Source of the DNA: an uncultured Ruminococcus sp.
Lineage (GTDB): Bacteria; Bacillota; Clostridia; Oscillospirales; Ruminococcaceae
Direction of reading: 5' to 3'
NCBI GenBank assembly: GCA_900545125.1
Contig: UQXS01000056.1
Location: forward strand, 1 to 12,120
DNA length: 12,120 nucleotides
The notes below the pieces were generated by a model. That model saw only the letters and a list, made by a program, of their open reading frames with translations, made no database searches and was not told the origin of the DNA. Shown piece by piece: positions 4,438 to 10,667 of this stretch (its first letter is position 1; each line of letters begins with the position of its first letter). Both the position numbers and the translations under genes were made by a program.

Positions 4438-5871
4438 ATGAAGAGAATTTTATCAATAATATCAGCGTTACTGTTTATTTTTCCGCTTGTCTGCATTCCG
4501 GCTACGGAAGCAGAAGCGGTAAGTTTTCCAATCAAAACAACGCTCTACAGTGAATCGGCAGTGCTGATAAATCTTGATGCCGATATGCTTATTCATGAAA
4601 AAAATGCTGACGTAAAGCAAATGCCCGGTCCTCTGGTAAACATTATGACAGCCGTTGTCGTTCTGGAGGAATGCAGCGATTTCAGTGAGGAACTTACTGT
4701 AGATCCGGCAGTATACAGCAGTGTTTATGATACGCTAAGAAATAACAACAGATCTGATGATCTGCCGTCCTGTGATATTCTGGACGGTGATGTACTGACT
4801 GTAGAGGATCTTCTTTACTGCATGATGCTTACCTCGTCGATCGAGGCGTCAAATACACTGGCGTTCAGGTTCGGCGGAGGCAGTGTTCCTGCTTTTGTCG
4901 AAAAGATGAATGCAAAAGCAAAGGAACTTGGAATGACATCTACAAATTTCACCAATCCTGACGGTATGTTTGATCCGAATCAGTATACTACTGCCAGAGA
5001 TATGGCTAATCTCACAAAGTATGCGCTTGAAGTGCCGAAATTTGAAAGTATAGCCGTAACTTACAGCTATACTCCTGTAGTTCCGAATCCGGAGCGCCAT
5101 GAACATATTGACGAATGGATCTGGAAACATACGAACTTTATGATGGATATCAACAATGACACCTATTATTATATGGGGGCAAAGGGAATAAAAACCGGAA
5201 ATCTTGTTGATGCAGGGCGCAATCTTGTTACCCTTGCGAGCAGGGATGGAAACAATTATCTTGTTGTTCTTATGAAAGCTCCGTTTAACGATGCCGAAGG
5301 TGAGCTTAAATATTATCATATCGACGATGCAATGACGCTTTTTGACTGGGCGTTCAATCATTTCTCATATCAGGTGATACTTGCAGATACTGCCGAAATC
5401 GGTGAGCTGCCCGTTACTCTTGCGGAAGGCAACGACTATGTCCTTGCACGTCCGAATAAAGAATTTTCGATGCTCTGGTATGATGAGATAGATACTTCCC
5501 TCATAAAAAAAGACCGGATAACCTGGAAAAAAAGCTCGCTTCGTGCTCCGGTAAAAAAAGGTGATGTTCTTGGTGAAGTTACTCTGGAATACTCCGGCGA
5601 GGAACTCGGAACTATAGAACTTGTTGCTGTGTCTGATGTGGACAGGTCGAAGTCTAAGTATAATCTGGAGGTTGTAAAAAGATTTCCGAAGTCAAAATGG
5701 TTTAAGAATGCATTGAAGATCTCTGTGATTCTTTGCCTGATCTATATTGTGATCTGCATATACGCATGGGCTGTCTATAAGAGCAAGGGGAAACCGCTGA
5801 AGCCAATATATGCCGTACCTAAAATGGAAAAAAAGAAAAAGAAGAATTCCGGCAGTGACCATAAATCTTAG
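4438..5871 (+). CDS. DacF/PBP5-type D,D-carboxypeptidase family protein lacking the SxxK nucleophile (probable pseudoenzyme)
   Basis: The fold is that of low-molecular-weight PBPs (peptidase S11), which trim the terminal D-Ala of peptidoglycan stem peptides outside the membrane. AAGGAG lies 5 nt before the ATG. Residues 1-28 are a signal peptide (basic start, hydrophobic core, cleavage near AEA). Residues 39-310 are the S11 domain, about 310-410 the beta-rich C-terminal domain, 425-447 a membrane helix, followed by a lysine-rich cytoplasmic tail (MEKKKKKNSG). The third active-site motif is intact (GIKTG, 250-254), with AGRNLVTLASRDG after it. Where the family has PASTTKIMT, this protein has MPGPLVNIMT, so catalytic Ser is Pro65 and Lys is Asn68. 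Where it has SGN, it has SSI (133-135). Carboxypeptidase activity is therefore unlikely; a structural, regulatory or muropeptide-binding role is inferred. The single TM anchor replaces the usual amphipathic helix. The gene is monocistronic with two promoters. Confidence 0.9.
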   Translation: MKRILSIISALLFIFPLVCIPATEAEAVSFPIKTTLYSESAVLINLDADMLIHEKNADVKQMPGPLVNIMTAVVVLEECSDFSEELTVDPAVYSSVYDTLRNNNRSDDLPSCDILDGDVLTVEDLLYCMMLTSSIEASNTLAFRFGGGSVPAFVEKMNAKAKELGMTSTNFTNPDGMFDPNQYTTARDMANLTKYALEVPKFESIAVTYSYTPVVPNPERHEHIDEWIWKHTNFMMDINNDTYYYMGAKGIKTGNLVDAGRNLVTLASRDGNNYLVVLMKAPFNDAEGELKYYHIDDAMTLFDWAFNHFSYQVILADTAEIGELPVTLAEGNDYVLARPNKEFSMLWYDEIDTSLIKKDRITWKKSSLRAPVKKGDVLGEVTLEYSGEELGTIELVAVSDVDRSKSKYNLEVVKRFPKSKWFKNALKISVILCLIYIVICIYAWAVYKSKGKPLKPIYAVPKMEKKKKKNSGSDHKS

Positions 5872-5873
5872 AA

Positions 5874-5926
5874 CTTGTTTTCATAGGATTTGCCGGAAAA
5901 TGCGTGCAATATTCTATGAGAACAAG
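5874..5926 (+). other. Long-armed hairpin in the 3' UTR of the dacF-like gene
   Basis: CTTGTTTTCATAG (5874-5886) pairs with CTATGAGAACAAG (5914-5926), 13 bp with one wobble. The 27-nt loop can itself pair through TTGC/GCAA. It starts two bases after the stop codon, has no T-tract, and precedes the real terminator. It could protect the mRNA 3' end or be a remnant of a second terminator. Confidence 0.55.
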
Positions 5927-5944
5927 ATCTTGATAACTGTATGT

Positions 5945-5969
5945 AGGGCGAACGTGGTTCGCCCTTTTT
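5945..5969 (+). terminator. Intrinsic terminator of the dacF-like gene
   Basis: AGGGCGAAC-GTG-GTTCGCCCT (5945-5965), a perfect 9-bp stem followed by TTTT. On the minus strand it is not followed by a T-tract, so it fits dacF better than the convergent amidase, whose stop lies at 5973. Confidence 0.92.
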
Positions 5970-5972
5970 ACT

Positions 5973-6710
5973 TTAAAGATCAATGAAATTGGAGTCGGAA
6001 TATCCGACAATGCCGTTATAGCTGACAACATACCAGCCTCCGGTTTCGCCGTTTACCAGAATTGATGCACCGTTCGGGGCAGAACCTATGATTCTTCCGG
6101 CAAGCGACGGGTAACTTCTGATGTTAAGACCGCTGCCGTCCGTTACGACTGTTCCCCAGCGTACCGGACCGGCGGATACAAAGGGAATGCCGAAGTAATC
6201 GCACAAAGAACGGACAATATTTTTTGCTATGGTTTCAAGATTGTTTTTCAGCCATGCTTCGTCGGCAAAATTGTCGTGATAACCCAGCTCGCAGAGAACC
6301 GCAACAGCTTTTGTCCGCAGAACTTCTCCAAGATATGTGGTGGGAACTGCTCTGACCTTATCCGGAAGCGGATATATCGTTTTCATGTTATTTGCAATGA
6401 TATTTGCAAGCTGTTCGCTGTACTGACTTTTTGGGGCAAAATATATATCAACGCCCCTGAGTTTTCCTGCAAGACTTTCAGGAGCAGCATTTGAATGAAG
6501 AGCAAGGTGAACGTCGTAATTTCCGGCATTTGAATCGGCAATTGCACCGGCTACATTGCGGTCAGGATCGTTTCGTACATACTGTATTCCGGATGACCGC
6601 AGGTAGGGTTCCATTCTGTCGGCAAGAAGATTCATGTAAAGTTCTTCGTTTCCGCTGGTGGCGTATTCATTCCATTCCTGGGTCGATGGACTTAAAAATA
6701 CCTTTGGCAT
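5973..6710 (-). CDS. N-acetylmuramoyl-L-alanine amidase (amidase_3-like) with C-terminal SH3 domain
   Basis: A 245-residue enzyme predicted to cut the amide bond between MurNAc and L-Ala in peptidoglycan. The ATG at 6710 has AAAGGA 9 nt upstream; a GTG at 6728 in the same frame lacks a site. Residues 1-175 are the zinc amidase domain. FLSPSTQEWN stands where classical enzymes have DPGHGG, so the usual first zinc histidine is replaced; then come GNEELYMN (E22/E23), DVHLALHSNAA (H68, H72) and LCELGYHDN (E141). A clostridial subfamily with SPSTQ and HxxxHSNA exists, so the change looks like family variation and not decay. Residues 184-245 are a bacterial SH3 domain (SGLNIRSYPS, NGETGGWYVVSYNG) expected to bind the wall. 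No signal peptide is visible, so export would need lysis or a non-Sec route, as for phage or sporulation lysins. The gene is convergent with the dacF-like gene. Confidence 0.9.
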   Translation of the reverse strand: MPKVFLSPSTQEWNEYATSGNEELYMNLLADRMEPYLRSSGIQYVRNDPDRNVAGAIADSNAGNYDVHLALHSNAAPESLAGKLRGVDIYFAPKSQYSEQLANIIANNMKTIYPLPDKVRAVPTTYLGEVLRTKAVAVLCELGYHDNFADEAWLKNNLETIAKNIVRSLCDYFGIPFVSAGPVRWGTVVTDGSGLNIRSYPSLAGRIIGSAPNGASILVNGETGGWYVVSYNGIVGYSDSNFIDL

Positions 6711-6749
6711 AAGACCATTTCCTTTCACTGGATTGAGGATTTATTCCTC

Positions 6750-6778
6750 ATACTATCTTATGCTTAAAGTTGGATTAA
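6750..6778 (-). promoter_or_regulatory. Possible weak promoter of the amidase gene
   Basis: On the minus strand TTAATC (6773-6778), 17-bp spacer, TAGTAT (6750-6755); both boxes deviate from consensus. The leader would contain the small hairpin TGAGG/CCTCA (6734-6738 with 6746-6750). It lies back to back with the tyrA promoter. Confidence 0.35.
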
Positions 6779-6790
6779 TGTTATTTTTTC

Positions 6791-6819
6791 TTGACTTTTC
6801 TTGTTTAAAGCGTTATAAT
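6791..6819 (+). promoter_or_regulatory. Promoter of tyrA
   Basis: TTGACT (6791-6796), 17-bp spacer, perfect TATAAT (6814-6819). The predicted transcript starts near 6826. Confidence 0.88.
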
Positions 6820-6830
6820 TAATAATGTGA

Positions 6831-6848
6831 TATCAGCGTCTGCTGATA
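6831..6848 (+). other. 5'-terminal hairpin of the tyrA mRNA
   Basis: TATCAGC-GTCT-GCTGATA is a perfect 7-bp stem with a tetraloop within about 5 nt of the predicted transcript start and 22 nt before the AAGGAG site. No T-box or terminator/antiterminator pair is visible, so an mRNA-stabilising role is more likely than attenuation. Confidence 0.55.
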
Positions 6849-6883
6849 ACTATTTGAATTATGCATCAGAAGGAGTGCTTTTT

Positions 6884-7735
6884 ATGAATATACTTGTAGT
6901 GGGACTTGGACTTATAGGCGGATCTCTTTGCAAGGCACTGAAAAAATATACATATCATACCGTTTACGGCAGTGATATAAATCACGATATCGAGTATGCC
7001 GCTCTGAGAGATGTGGCTGTAGACAAGCCATTTGACGGTGATTTTACAGACGTTGATCTTGCAGTAATAGCTCTTTTTCCGGAGGCAGCCGAGAACTGGT
7101 TTCGCATCAATGCATCAAAAATCAACAGTAAGACTCTCATAACCGATGTATGCGGCATAAAGGGCTGTTTTGCGGATAGAATGAAAGATATCGCCGAAGA
7201 AAACGGTCTGAGATACGTGGGAATACATCCGATGGCAGGAAAGGAATTCGGCGGTTATCACAATAGTACGGCAGATTTGTTTGTTAAGGCAAATTTCATT
7301 GTTGCTCCATTTGAAACCAGCAGTGAGGATGATGTCGAGCTGCTTAAAAGTCTTGCACGTGAACTCGGTGCAGGAAAGATTGTTGTGACAACTCCTGAAA
7401 ATCATGACAGAATGATTGCATATACGTCGCAGTTGGCTCACATTGTTTCAAGTGCTTATGTAAAAAGTCCGGAACTTGGTCTTGAATGCGGATTCAGCGG
7501 CGGCAGTTTTCAGGATATGACAAGAATCGCAACTATGAATGAGAAAATGTGGACGGAACTGTTTATGCAGAACAGGGAATATCTGATATATGAACTCGAT
7601 CTGCTTATTGAAAATCTGAGTAAATACAGTGACGCTTTGAAGAATAATGATGCCGGAGAAATGAATCGGCTTATTGCAGAGGGCAGGGAACTCAAGGAGA
7701 ATAATATCCGTAACCGTGTGGGTCAGCCAAATTAG
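6884..7735 (+). CDS. tyrA: Prephenate dehydrogenase (no ACT domain)
   Basis: TyrA oxidatively decarboxylates prephenate to 4-hydroxyphenylpyruvate with NAD(P)+, the committed step to tyrosine. The protein is 283 residues from the ATG at 6884, chosen for AAGGAG at 6870-6875; an upstream GTG at 6827 falls at the predicted transcript start. Residues 1-140 form the Rossmann domain, with GLGLIGGS (7-14) binding the dinucleotide and ITDVCGIK in the usual place. Substrate-site landmarks are present: HPMAGKE with H115, ENHD (172-175), TSQLAHIVSSA with H186, and GGSFQDMTRIA. The C-terminal half is the all-helical dimerisation domain. The longer Bacillus-type enzyme carries a C-terminal ACT domain for tyrosine feedback; that is missing here. 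The gene stands alone, not in an aromatic amino-acid operon, as far as the window shows. Arogenate as an alternative substrate cannot be excluded. Confidence 0.93.
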   Translation: MNILVVGLGLIGGSLCKALKKYTYHTVYGSDINHDIEYAALRDVAVDKPFDGDFTDVDLAVIALFPEAAENWFRINASKINSKTLITDVCGIKGCFADRMKDIAEENGLRYVGIHPMAGKEFGGYHNSTADLFVKANFIVAPFETSSEDDVELLKSLARELGAGKIVVTTPENHDRMIAYTSQLAHIVSSAYVKSPELGLECGFSGGSFQDMTRIATMNEKMWTELFMQNREYLIYELDLLIENLSKYSDALKNNDAGEMNRLIAEGRELKENNIRNRVGQPN

Positions 7736-7748
7736 TATCAAAAAAATG

Positions 7749-7784
7749 CACCGTACAAAGCAATCGGATGTGCTTTGTACGGTG
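7749..7784. terminator. Bidirectional terminator between tyrA and the pseudouridine synthase gene
   Basis: CACCGTACAAAGCA (7749-7762) pairs perfectly over 14 bp with TGCTTTGTACGGTG (7771-7784), with an 8-nt loop. The plus-strand tail TTATCTTA is modest. The minus-strand tail is CATTTTTTGAT, a good T-tract, so the element serves both convergent genes. Confidence 0.9.
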
Positions 7785-7789
7785 TTATC

Positions 7790-8737
7790 TTATGAAAAAT
7801 ATTTCTTTTCAAAGTCCGGAATTTTAGCTGTGATTATGAGATGGTTCAGATAAAACAGTGGGGAATTTTCCGGCATTTCAAATTCCAGTGAAAAGGCGCA
7901 GAGCTGTTGGGAGAATATTCCGAACCGTTTGTTTGCCGCAGGATCTCCGTACTTTCCGTCGCCGAGGATCGGAGCTCCGATATGTGCCAGATGTGCTCTT
8001 ATCTGGTGTGTACGGCCTGTAAACAGAGTGACCTCCAAAAGGGTGAGCCTGCCGTTTCTTCCGAGAACTTTGTATCCGGTTTTTATTGGTTTATAGCCGG
8101 TTTCAGGAAAATCCGAAATCAATGCGAGGTTTTCGGAAGAGTCTTTCAGGTGGTAGGCGGAAATGATATCGCTGTCCTTTGGCGGCGGTGAAATGCACAC
8201 ACAGTGATAGATTTTGCGTACATTGTCATTCCGGATAGCCGAATTTATTTCCCGGAGAGCAGCAGCGTTTTTTGCTGCGGTGACAAGTCCGGAAGTATTC
8301 CTGTCAAGACGGCTGCAAAGTGCCGGAGCAAAGGAGTTTTCCTGTTCCGGAGTATAATCTTTTTTATCGTAAAGATAGTGCTTTATACGGTCAATGAGAG
8401 TATCGCTGCTGCCGCTGCCGGAATGAGAATCAATGCCTGTGTCCTTGAAAACGACTATGATATTTTTATCCTCGAAAACAATATCGAGGTCAGATGGAGC
8501 GGCGAGAAAAGAAAGATCATGCTTTTTGACTGCGGAAAGATCATCCTTGACATAGATCGTTACGGTATCGCCCTCGTGAAGAACGGTGGATATCTCACAT
8601 CTTTTGCCGTTGATTTTAATGTCTTTTTTGCGAATTAGTTTATACATCATACTCTTTGGCATCCTGGGCATGGATTTTGTAATAAATTTGTCAATTCTTT
8701 GACCGCTGTCGTTACCATTTATTAAAAAAGATTTCAT
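7790..8737 (-). CDS. RluA-family pseudouridine synthase (rRNA-type, with S4 domain)
   Basis: A 315-residue enzyme that isomerises uridine to pseudouridine in structured RNA; 23S rRNA is the usual substrate of this family. An S4 RNA-binding domain occupies about residues 12-70 (QRIDKFITK, then KLIRKKDIKINGKR and LHEGDTVTIYV). The catalytic domain follows, with FEDKNIIVVFKD at its start, CSRLDRNTSGLVTAAK holding the catalytic Asp145, and GRTHQIRAHLAHIGAPILGD (241-260). These are the three standard RluA blocks, so activity is expected. Which of RluA, RluC or RluD it corresponds to cannot be told from the sequence. The ribosome binding site before the ATG at 8737 is poor (nearest is AGG about 15 nt away), yet the start fits the family N-terminus. 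No clear -35/-10 pair was found upstream. Confidence 0.93.
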   Translation of the reverse strand: MKSFLINGNDSGQRIDKFITKSMPRMPKSMMYKLIRKKDIKINGKRCEISTVLHEGDTVTIYVKDDLSAVKKHDLSFLAAPSDLDIVFEDKNIIVVFKDTGIDSHSGSGSSDTLIDRIKHYLYDKKDYTPEQENSFAPALCSRLDRNTSGLVTAAKNAAALREINSAIRNDNVRKIYHCVCISPPPKDSDIISAYHLKDSSENLALISDFPETGYKPIKTGYKVLGRNGRLTLLEVTLFTGRTHQIRAHLAHIGAPILGDGKYGDPAANKRFGIFSQQLCAFSLEFEMPENSPLFYLNHLIITAKIPDFEKKYFS

Positions 8738-8797
8738 TTAATAATCATCTGCCTATAAATCAATTTGTGCAAAGTTAATAATTTTTAGTTATGCACA

Positions 8798-8810
8798 TAG
8801 TATAATACTA
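8798..8810. repeat. Palindrome in the divergent spacer
   Basis: TAGTAT-A-ATACTA. It contains TATAAT on the plus strand and TATACT on the minus strand, so it could be a -10 in either direction, but no matching -35 was found. TGTGCA (8766-8771) and TGCACA (8792-8797) flank it on the pseudouridine-synthase side as a wider inverted repeat. Together these may form the control site for the divergent genes at 8737 and 9008. Confidence 0.4.
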
Positions 8811-8850
8811 CAAAATTTTATGTATATATGGATTAATTTCTTTATTATGC

Positions 8851-8879
8851 TTGAAAAAATAATGGAAATGCGTTATAAT
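8851..8879 (+). promoter_or_regulatory. Promoter of the GH25 gene
   Basis: TTGAAA (8851-8856), 17-bp spacer, perfect TATAAT (8874-8879). The leader is about 120 nt and holds GTTAAAAA/TTTTTAAC (8899-8906 with 8926-8933), an AU-rich 8-bp stem with a 19-nt loop. Confidence 0.82.
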
Positions 8880-9007
8880 ATAAAATATGGGAATTGTGGT
8901 TAAAAAAATATGAATGCTGAAAAAGTTTTTAACTATTTTAACACAATACATATTTAAGATATAAAAAATTAACAAGAGAAAGAATTATCTAACAGGAGGC
9001 GTTTTTT

Positions 9008-10582
9008 ATGAAAAGATATTATCGGATTATCTCATCCATTCTTTCGATTGTGATTTCCGGGTCATCATTTTGTATGTATTCTAATGCTGAAGATACACTT
9101 TCAGTAAATTATAGCACATTATCGTCGGAAAGTAAAGACCAGGGAAAAAATTTGTCGGTTATTTCTGCGTCGGATGCAGATATTACATCTGACAGTATGT
9201 CTTCCGGCGAGATTCCGTTCGATGTACTGGATATCTACAACGCTCATATTGCAGCCGGAAACGTAACTGAACCTGACGCTCCGGAAGATATCTACCGTGA
9301 GTCATGGGGCATTGACGTTTCTCAGTGGCAGGGTGATATAAACTGGCAGTATGTAAAGGACAGCGGTGTTGATTTCGCTATAATCCGTTCCGGATACGGT
9401 AAAGAACTTAGTCAGGAAGATCCTAAATTCCGCCAGAATATGGCAGGCGCTCAGGCAGCCGGCATCGACTGCGGAACTTATTGGTACAGCTATGCTCTTA
9501 CTGTTGAGGAAGCATATCAGGAGGCGGAAGTCTGCTATGAGATAATCAAAGATTATGATTTTACTTATCCTGTCTATTTTGATATAGAGGAGTCGTCGCA
9601 GCAGAATCTTTCTACAGCACAGGTTTCTGCCATTGTCGATGCATTCTGTTCCAGACTTCAGGAAAAGGGATACTATGTAGGAGTTTATAGCTGCGCAAGT
9701 TTTCTTACCACGAAAATTTACGATTCCGTTCTTGAAAAGTACGATGTATGGGTAGCTCACTATACAAATGCCGCTAAACCGGACTTTTACGGTGATTACG
9801 GTATATGGCAGTATACCAGCAACGGTGCAGCTCAGGTAAACGGAATTTATACTGAAACACTTGACCTCAACCACTGTTATATCAACTATCCGTATGTTAT
9901 TACAGGAAGCAGCCAGACTCCGGTCAGACCGACAACTCCTCCATCACAGGCAGAATCCGATATTATGGCAAAGGGCATAGACGTATCGGAATGGCAGGGA
10001 GAAATAGACTGGAATGCAGTGGCAGCAAATGATATTCAATTTGCAATAATCCGTGCAGGATATGGTATGTACGAGAGCCAGACAGATTCATCTTTTGTAA
10101 AGAATTATACCAATGCCAAAGTAGCCGGACTTGATGTTGGAGCTTATTGGTACAGCTATGCAAAAACACCGGAAGAAGCAGTTAAAGAAGCAGAAGTATT
10201 CTGCAAGGTTATTGAAGGTCTTCAGTTTGAATATCCCCTGTATGTAAATATTGATGATTCTGTCGTTGCCGGAATGAGCAATGACGAGGTTACGGCAATT
10301 GCCGATGCTTTCTGCTCCTATGTTGAATCCAAAGGATATTTTATCGGAATCATGGGCACGGTAGCTTTAATGAACAATAGGCTCAATTCTACTGCTTTTG
10401 AGAAATATGCTGTCTGGATATCGCAGTTCGGAGTTCCTGCTCCGTCCTTTACAAGATTTTACGGTATGTGGCAGTATTCAATGGCAGGTGTTGTCAGCGG
10501 AATTTCCGGTACAGTTGACTGCAACTACTGTTATGACGAATATCCGCAGATAATAAAGAATGCTCATCTTAACGGATTTTAA
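9008..10582 (+). CDS. Exported protein with two GH25 lysozyme domains, second one degenerate
   Basis: GH25 (Chalaropsis-type) enzymes cut the MurNAc-GlcNAc bond of peptidoglycan. AGGAGG lies 8 nt before the ATG. Residues 1-27 are a signal peptide (cleavage near SNAEDT), and 28-95 are a Ser/Asp-rich low-complexity region. Domain 1 spans about 98-297 and has all expected acids: D103 in GIDVSQWQG, D192 and E194 in YFDIEES, D286 in LDLNHC. After a Pro/Thr linker (SSQTPVRPTTPPSQ, 301-314), domain 2 spans about 321-515 with D325 in GIDVSEWQG and D504 in VDCNYC. There the central pair reads YVNIDDS, so Asp is Asn414 and the catalytic Glu is Asp416. Domain 2 is therefore probably weak or inactive and may bind glycan. 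The domains are clearly homologous and probably arose by duplication. No SH3, LysM or dockerin follows. It is a single-gene unit; a role in wall turnover or against other bacteria is inference. Confidence 0.93.
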   Translation: MKRYYRIISSILSIVISGSSFCMYSNAEDTLSVNYSTLSSESKDQGKNLSVISASDADITSDSMSSGEIPFDVLDIYNAHIAAGNVTEPDAPEDIYRESWGIDVSQWQGDINWQYVKDSGVDFAIIRSGYGKELSQEDPKFRQNMAGAQAAGIDCGTYWYSYALTVEEAYQEAEVCYEIIKDYDFTYPVYFDIEESSQQNLSTAQVSAIVDAFCSRLQEKGYYVGVYSCASFLTTKIYDSVLEKYDVWVAHYTNAAKPDFYGDYGIWQYTSNGAAQVNGIYTETLDLNHCYINYPYVITGSSQTPVRPTTPPSQAESDIMAKGIDVSEWQGEIDWNAVAANDIQFAIIRAGYGMYESQTDSSFVKNYTNAKVAGLDVGAYWYSYAKTPEEAVKEAEVFCKVIEGLQFEYPLYVNIDDSVVAGMSNDEVTAIADAFCSYVESKGYFIGIMGTVALMNNRLNSTAFEKYAVWISQFGVPAPSFTRFYGMWQYSMAGVVSGISGTVDCNYCYDEYPQIIKNAHLNGF

Positions 10583-10611
10583 TTACATATAATGGAATTT
10601 TATCAGCAGAT

Positions 10612-10649
10612 CCGTACAGTCGGTTATCCGATGTACGGGTTTGCTTTTA
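10612..10649 (+). terminator. Intrinsic terminator of the GH25 gene
   Basis: CCGTACA (10612-10618) pairs with TGTACGG (10632-10638), continued by TCGG/CCGA (10620-10623, 10628-10631) around TTAT, with one bulged G. The tail TTGCTTTTA follows. It ends 10 bases before the addB ribosome binding site, so addB may depend partly on read-through. Confidence 0.8.
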
Positions 10650-10667
10650 TAGGTATCCGGAGGTTTT

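Noticed and set aside
6820..6883. T-box or other amino-acid riboswitch in the tyrA leader
   Set aside because: The leader is under 60 nt, has only one small hairpin, and lacks the T-box sequence and a terminator.
8204..8638. A 144-codon plus-strand frame opposite the pseudouridine synthase
   Set aside because: Fully inside a family member with all catalytic blocks on the other strand; no promoter or ribosome binding site.
9302..9874. A 190-codon minus-strand frame opposite the GH25 gene
   Set aside because: Antisense to conserved GH25 sequence, with cysteine- and isoleucine-rich low-quality translation; no start signal.
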